Positions 6,641 through 8,544 of a DNA stretch of 8,544 nt are shown piece after piece. The stretch is taken from positions 5,148-13,691 of the forward strand of contig DJWG01000045.1 of the NCBI GenBank assembly GCA_002440945.1, written 5' to 3'. The notes under the pieces are model-generated. The model was not told the origin of the DNA, searched no databases, and saw only the letters and a program-made list of their open reading frames with translations. Made by a program: the position numbers and the translations under genes. The number at the start of each line of letters is the position of its first letter. Positions within the stretch are counted from its first letter, which is position 1. The stretch comes from Rhodobacteraceae bacterium UBA6236. GTDB taxonomy: Bacteria > Pseudomonadota > Alphaproteobacteria > Rhodobacterales > Rhodobacteraceae.

Positions 6641-8031
6641 AGGTCGGCCGGCGGATCGGCCAGAAGTCGGGCAAGTGCCTGAACCGCTTCGCGGTAGCGC
6701 TCACGGGATTCGCCGCCGGGGATGGCGATGCGGACGGCGTTGGGGGCGGTGCCGTCCTGCAGGGCATATTCATCGGCCGACCGTATCAGGACACCCGCCC
6801 CTTCCGCTTCGCGCGCGAAGGTCGAGGCCCGCCAGCCCCGCGGCAGCCGCAGCCAGACGAAGCTGAGCCCGTCCTGCCAGCTCAGGTCGAAACCGTCGAA
6901 GGCCGCGACCATCTCGGCCAGCCGGGCCGAGATTTCCTCATGCACCCGGTCGCGCAGGGTCAGCGCCTGCCCCGAGGTCAGGAGCCTCAGGACGATCTCG
7001 GTCACCGGGCGCGGCATGCCGAAGTGCGAATGCTGTCCGGCGAGCCGCCCCGCCTCACCCAGGCCGGTCGGACAGACGATGGCGCCGAAGCGCAGGCCCG
7101 CCGAATGCGACTTGGAAAAAGAGGTCAGATACCAGCAACGCTCCGGCGCCAGCGCCCGAAGCGCCGGGTCGCGGGGCGCGCTGACGGTGTAGCAGTCGTC
7201 CTCGATGATCTGGAGGTCGTGCTTGCGCGCCACGCGCACGATATCCTCGCGCCGTTCCAGCGGCATCCGCACCGTCGTCGGGTTCTGCGCCGCCGTGGTC
7301 AGGCAGACGATCCGCCCGCCATGCCGACGGCAGGCCGCGTCCAGCGCATCGGCCCGCATCCCCCAGCCATCGACCGCCACCGGGACGACATCGGCGCGGT
7401 TGAGCCGCGCGGCATATCGAAAGCCCGGATAGGCCAGATCCTCGCAGAACACCTGCGGGCGATCCCCGCGCAGGCAGCATTGCAGCACCAGACCCACGGC
7501 GTTCTGCCCGCCATGCGCCAGCGCCACGTCATCGGGCTCGATCCGGCCCAGCCTGCGGTCCGACAGATAGTCGACCAGCGCCTCGCGCAGCGGCCTGTCC
7601 CGGCGCAGGCCCGGATATTCCAGCCAGTCCTGCCCGATTTCGGGGATGATTTCGGTCAGGATCGCGGCAATCGCCGCCGATTGGCCGACGTCCGGCAAAG
7701 TCGGTGAGCGCATGTCCACGGGCCCCTGATGGCTTCGCGTCCCCACCGGTTCATGCAACGCGACCGAAGGCCCGAACTGCGGCGCGCGGGCAGCGACGAA
7801 GGTGCCGCGGCCAACCGCGGCCTCAAGCAGCCCTTCCTGGATGCCGATGTGATAGGCGCGCGCCACGGTGCCGGGGGTGATCTTCAGCTCCCACGCCAGT
7901 TCGCGCACCGGCGGCAGGCGCGACCCTTCGGCCAGGCCGCCGTCGCGGATCGCCTCTCTTAGCGCATGGGCCAGCGCCAGATACTTCGGCCCGTCGAATT
8001 GTGCCAGATCCGGCGCCCAAATTGTACCCAA
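6631..8031 (-). CDS. MocR-type regulator: GntR winged helix fused to a PLP-dependent aminotransferase-like domain
   Basis: This is a 466-residue PLP-binding transcriptional regulator. Residues 15-80 form the GntR-type winged helix, with RLPPVRELAWELKITPGTVARAY (38-60) and the wing GRGTFVAA. A linker of about 40 residues leads to a fold-type I aminotransferase domain (about 125-460). That domain has HGGQNAV (173-179), YPGFR (201-205), the Asn-Pro at 250-251, EDDCY (277-281) holding the Asp that pairs with the PLP ring nitrogen, the Schiff-base lysine Lys307 in SFSKSHSAGLRFG, and the carboxylate-binding Arg in NAVRIA (431-436). Known relatives (GabR, TauR, PdxR) sense an amine or vitamin B6 ligand through PLP and usually both activate and repress. 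The start is TTG at 8031, with AGGAG nine bases upstream; no ATG or GTG fits the conserved N-terminus. The ligand is unknown. A polyamine- or GABA-like compound would suit the adjacent Pot-type importer, but that is inference. Confidence 0.92.
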   Translation of the reverse strand: MGTIWAPDLAQFDGPKYLALAHALREAIRDGGLAEGSRLPPVRELAWELKITPGTVARAYHIGIQEGLLEAAVGRGTFVAARAPQFGPSVALHEPVGTRSHQGPVDMRSPTLPDVGQSAAIAAILTEIIPEIGQDWLEYPGLRRDRPLREALVDYLSDRRLGRIEPDDVALAHGGQNAVGLVLQCCLRGDRPQVFCEDLAYPGFRYAARLNRADVVPVAVDGWGMRADALDAACRRHGGRIVCLTTAAQNPTTVRMPLERREDIVRVARKHDLQIIEDDCYTVSAPRDPALRALAPERCWYLTSFSKSHSAGLRFGAIVCPTGLGEAGRLAGQHSHFGMPRPVTEIVLRLLTSGQALTLRDRVHEEISARLAEMVAAFDGFDLSWQDGLSFVWLRLPRGWRASTFAREAEGAGVLIRSADEYALQDGTAPNAVRIAIPGGESRERYREAVQALARLLADPPADLPV

Positions 8032-8037
8032 GACAAT
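8021..8037. promoter_or_regulatory. Inverted repeat over the MocR-type start codon, possible third regulator site
   Basis: ATTGT (8021-8025) and ACAAT (8033-8037) form a perfect inverted repeat with a 7-base spacer covering the TTG start. The + strand reading begins TTGTA, as do the two upstream direct repeats. It begins 43 bases before the first of them, about four helical turns. It could be an extra operator or could hinder translation initiation; it is short enough to be chance. Confidence 0.3.
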
Positions 8038-8040
8038 CTT

Positions 8041-8045
8041 CTCCT
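8041..8045 (-). promoter_or_regulatory. Strong ribosome binding site for the TTG start of the MocR-type gene
   Basis: AGGAG on the - strand lies nine bases before the TTG at 8031. It is the main reason for accepting this rare start codon, along with the family-like N-terminus that begins there. Confidence 0.7.
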
Positions 8046-8064
8046 AGAAGGCAGGTGGCGCCAG

Positions 8065-8110
8065 TTGTATTGCTACACTTAACCCAACCGGGAAATTGTA
8101 TCAATACACT
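8065..8110. promoter_or_regulatory. Two 15-bp direct repeats 31 bp apart: probable MocR operator
   Basis: TTGTATTGCTACACT (8065-8079) and TTGTATCAATACACT (8096-8110) are identical at 12 of 15 positions, with all differences in the central three bases. The start-to-start distance is 31 bp, about three turns of B-DNA, so both copies face the same side of the helix. Each copy also has internal dyad symmetry (TGTA...TACA; TGTAT-CA-ATACA). Same-face direct repeats in the divergent region next to the regulator gene are the known operator style of GabR, TauR and PdxR. The assignment to this regulator is by position. Confidence 0.65.
8076..8104 (-). promoter_or_regulatory. Candidate promoter of the MocR-type gene
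   Basis: On the - strand TTGATA (8104-8099) and TAAGTG (8081-8076) are spaced by 17 bases. The -35 is a fair match and the -10 a poor one. It would start transcription near 8069 and leave a leader of about 38 bases. Both elements fall inside the direct repeats, which would suit autorepression. Confidence 0.3.
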
Positions 8111-8111
8111 C

Positions 8112-8117
8112 GAAGGA
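8112..8117 (+). promoter_or_regulatory. Ribosome binding site deciding the DUF1127 GTG start
   Basis: GAAGGA lies eight bases before the GTG at 8126. It argues against the in-frame TTG at 8096, which is part of the second direct repeat. Confidence 0.65.
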
Positions 8118-8125
8118 CCGCCGCC

Positions 8126-8338
8126 GTGACGTCCCGCAAGACCAGCCTTCCCTACCCCGCCGTCACGACCAGCGCCGGCCCGGCCTCGGTCTTGCGGCGC
8201 CTCGTGGACGCGGCGCTGGCGCGGCAAAGCCACCGTCGTTCGCTTCGGGCGCTGGCGGAACTGGACGACCGCCTGCTGGGCGACATCGGCCTGACCCGCG
8301 CCGAGGCTGAAAAGCGGCTGGCGCTTGATCGTATCTGA
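8126..8338 (+). CDS. Small DUF1127 (YjiS-like) protein
   Basis: This is a 70-residue basic protein. The DUF1127 signature is in the C-terminal half: an arginine-rich helix LARQSHRRSLRALAELDDR (31-49) followed by LLGDIGLTRAEAE (50-62). The N-terminal 20 residues are of low complexity and unconserved. The GTG start is preceded by GAAGGA; the frame extends back to a TTG at 8096, but that lies in the probable operator. Some alphaproteobacterial DUF1127 proteins, for example CcaF1 of Rhodobacter sphaeroides, bind RNA and affect small-RNA processing; others are linked to phosphate or stress responses. The function of this copy is unknown. It is divergent from the MocR-type gene and shares its control region, so co-regulation is likely. 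A strong terminator follows. Confidence 0.88.
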   Translation: MTSRKTSLPYPAVTTSAGPASVLRRLVDAALARQSHRRSLRALAELDDRLLGDIGLTRAEAEKRLALDRI

Positions 8339-8374
8339 ACGGGTCTGTCTCTTCCCCTGACGGACCTCTTCCTG

Positions 8375-8399
8375 GCCGGGCCTCGCGCCCGGCTTTTTT
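8375..8399 (+). terminator. Intrinsic terminator of the DUF1127 gene
   Basis: GCCGGGC (8375-8381) pairs perfectly with GCCCGGC (8387-8393) around a 5-base loop and is followed by six T. It lies 36 bases after the DUF1127 stop. This is a textbook Rho-independent terminator. Confidence 0.9.
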
Positions 8400-8444
8400 C
8401 TTGGCGCCCCCCCTCGAAGGCCGAAATACACCGCCCAAAATGCG

Positions 8445-8466
8445 AAAAGGCCCGCTTGCGCGGGCC
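8445..8466 (-). terminator. Intrinsic terminator of rpsI
   Basis: On the - strand GGCCCGC (8466-8460) pairs with GCGGGCC (8455-8449) around a GCAA loop, with TTTT following (8448-8445). It lies 25 bases past the rpsI stop. GCAA is a GNRA tetraloop closed by C-G, which is stable. On the + strand the hairpin is followed by CTTT, so it may be weakly bidirectional. Confidence 0.85.
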
Positions 8467-8491
8467 CTTTGCAGAAAACCTTGCGATCCGA

Positions 8492-8544
8492 TCAGCGCTT
8501 CGAGAACTGGAAGGACCGGCGGGCCTTGGCCTTGCCGTATTTCT
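8492..8544 (-). CDS. rpsI: Ribosomal protein uS9 (30S S9), C-terminal fragment at the window edge
   Basis: Only the last 17 codons and part of another are in the window. The reverse strand reads KYGKAKARRSFQFSKR and then TGA, the characteristic basic uS9 tail. The SKR end is the part that reaches the ribosomal P site and contacts the tRNA anticodon stem-loop. The gene is usually preceded by rplM, which would lie beyond the right edge. The fragment is short, but this tail is diagnostic. It is followed by its own terminator. Confidence 0.9.
   Translation of the reverse strand, partial: KYGKAKARRSFQFSKR

Noticed and set aside
6519..6773. N-terminal extension of the PotB-type permease by 85 codons.
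   Set aside because: It overlaps the regulator gene in another frame, is Pro/Arg-rich without homology, and the ATG at 6518 has a good ribosome site.
6625..7707. A 360-codon + strand open frame opposite the MocR-type gene.
   Set aside because: It is antisense to a gene with intact helix-turn-helix and PLP motifs, and its composition is that of a shadow frame.
8096..8125. TTG start extending the DUF1127 protein by 10 residues.
   Set aside because: The TTG is the first base triplet of the second direct repeat and has no ribosome site, whereas the GTG at 8126 does.

Overview
The window looks like a stretch of chromosome from a GC-rich alphaproteobacterium, most likely a member of the Rhodobacterales. 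This rests on the high GC content and codon use, the DUF1127 protein, the SKR-terminated ribosomal protein uS9 at the right edge, and the general gene style. It is an inference from protein flavour, not a database match. I see no tRNA, CRISPR array, insertion sequence or phage gene.

Left part, + strand (1-3711). The 3' two thirds of a polyphosphate kinase 2 gene run off the left edge and share one base with a TetR-type regulator (TGATG junction). After a 140-base gap that is AT-richer and holds small inverted repeats comes a two-gene unit. Its first gene is an FrhB-like (F420 hydrogenase/dehydrogenase beta subunit family) iron-sulfur protein. Its second, 14 bases further on, is a polysaccharide pyruvyl transferase. 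The pair looks like a detached piece of surface-glycan synthesis, with no glycosyltransferase or export gene in view. It ends in a perfect 9-bp hairpin that spans the stop codon.

Middle, - strand (3728-6518). A three-gene ABC importer operon of the spermidine/putrescine (Pot) type is read right to left as permease B, permease C, ATPase. Both internal junctions overlap by 4 bases (ATGA and GTGA), so the genes are almost certainly co-translated. No substrate-binding protein gene is present, so the substrate cannot be named from the window.

Right part (6631-8544). Upstream of the importer, on the same strand, lies a MocR-type regulator: a GntR winged helix fused to a fold-type I PLP aminotransferase domain, with a TTG start. 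It is divergent from a 70-residue DUF1127 protein. The 94 bases between them carry two 15-bp direct repeats (12 of 15 identical) exactly 31 bp apart, about three helical turns, which is the operator layout known for MocR regulators. The simplest model is a PLP-ligand-sensing regulator that controls itself and the small DUF1127 gene, and perhaps the Pot-type importer. After the DUF1127 gene come two intrinsic terminators, one per strand, and then the last codons of rpsI entering from the right edge.
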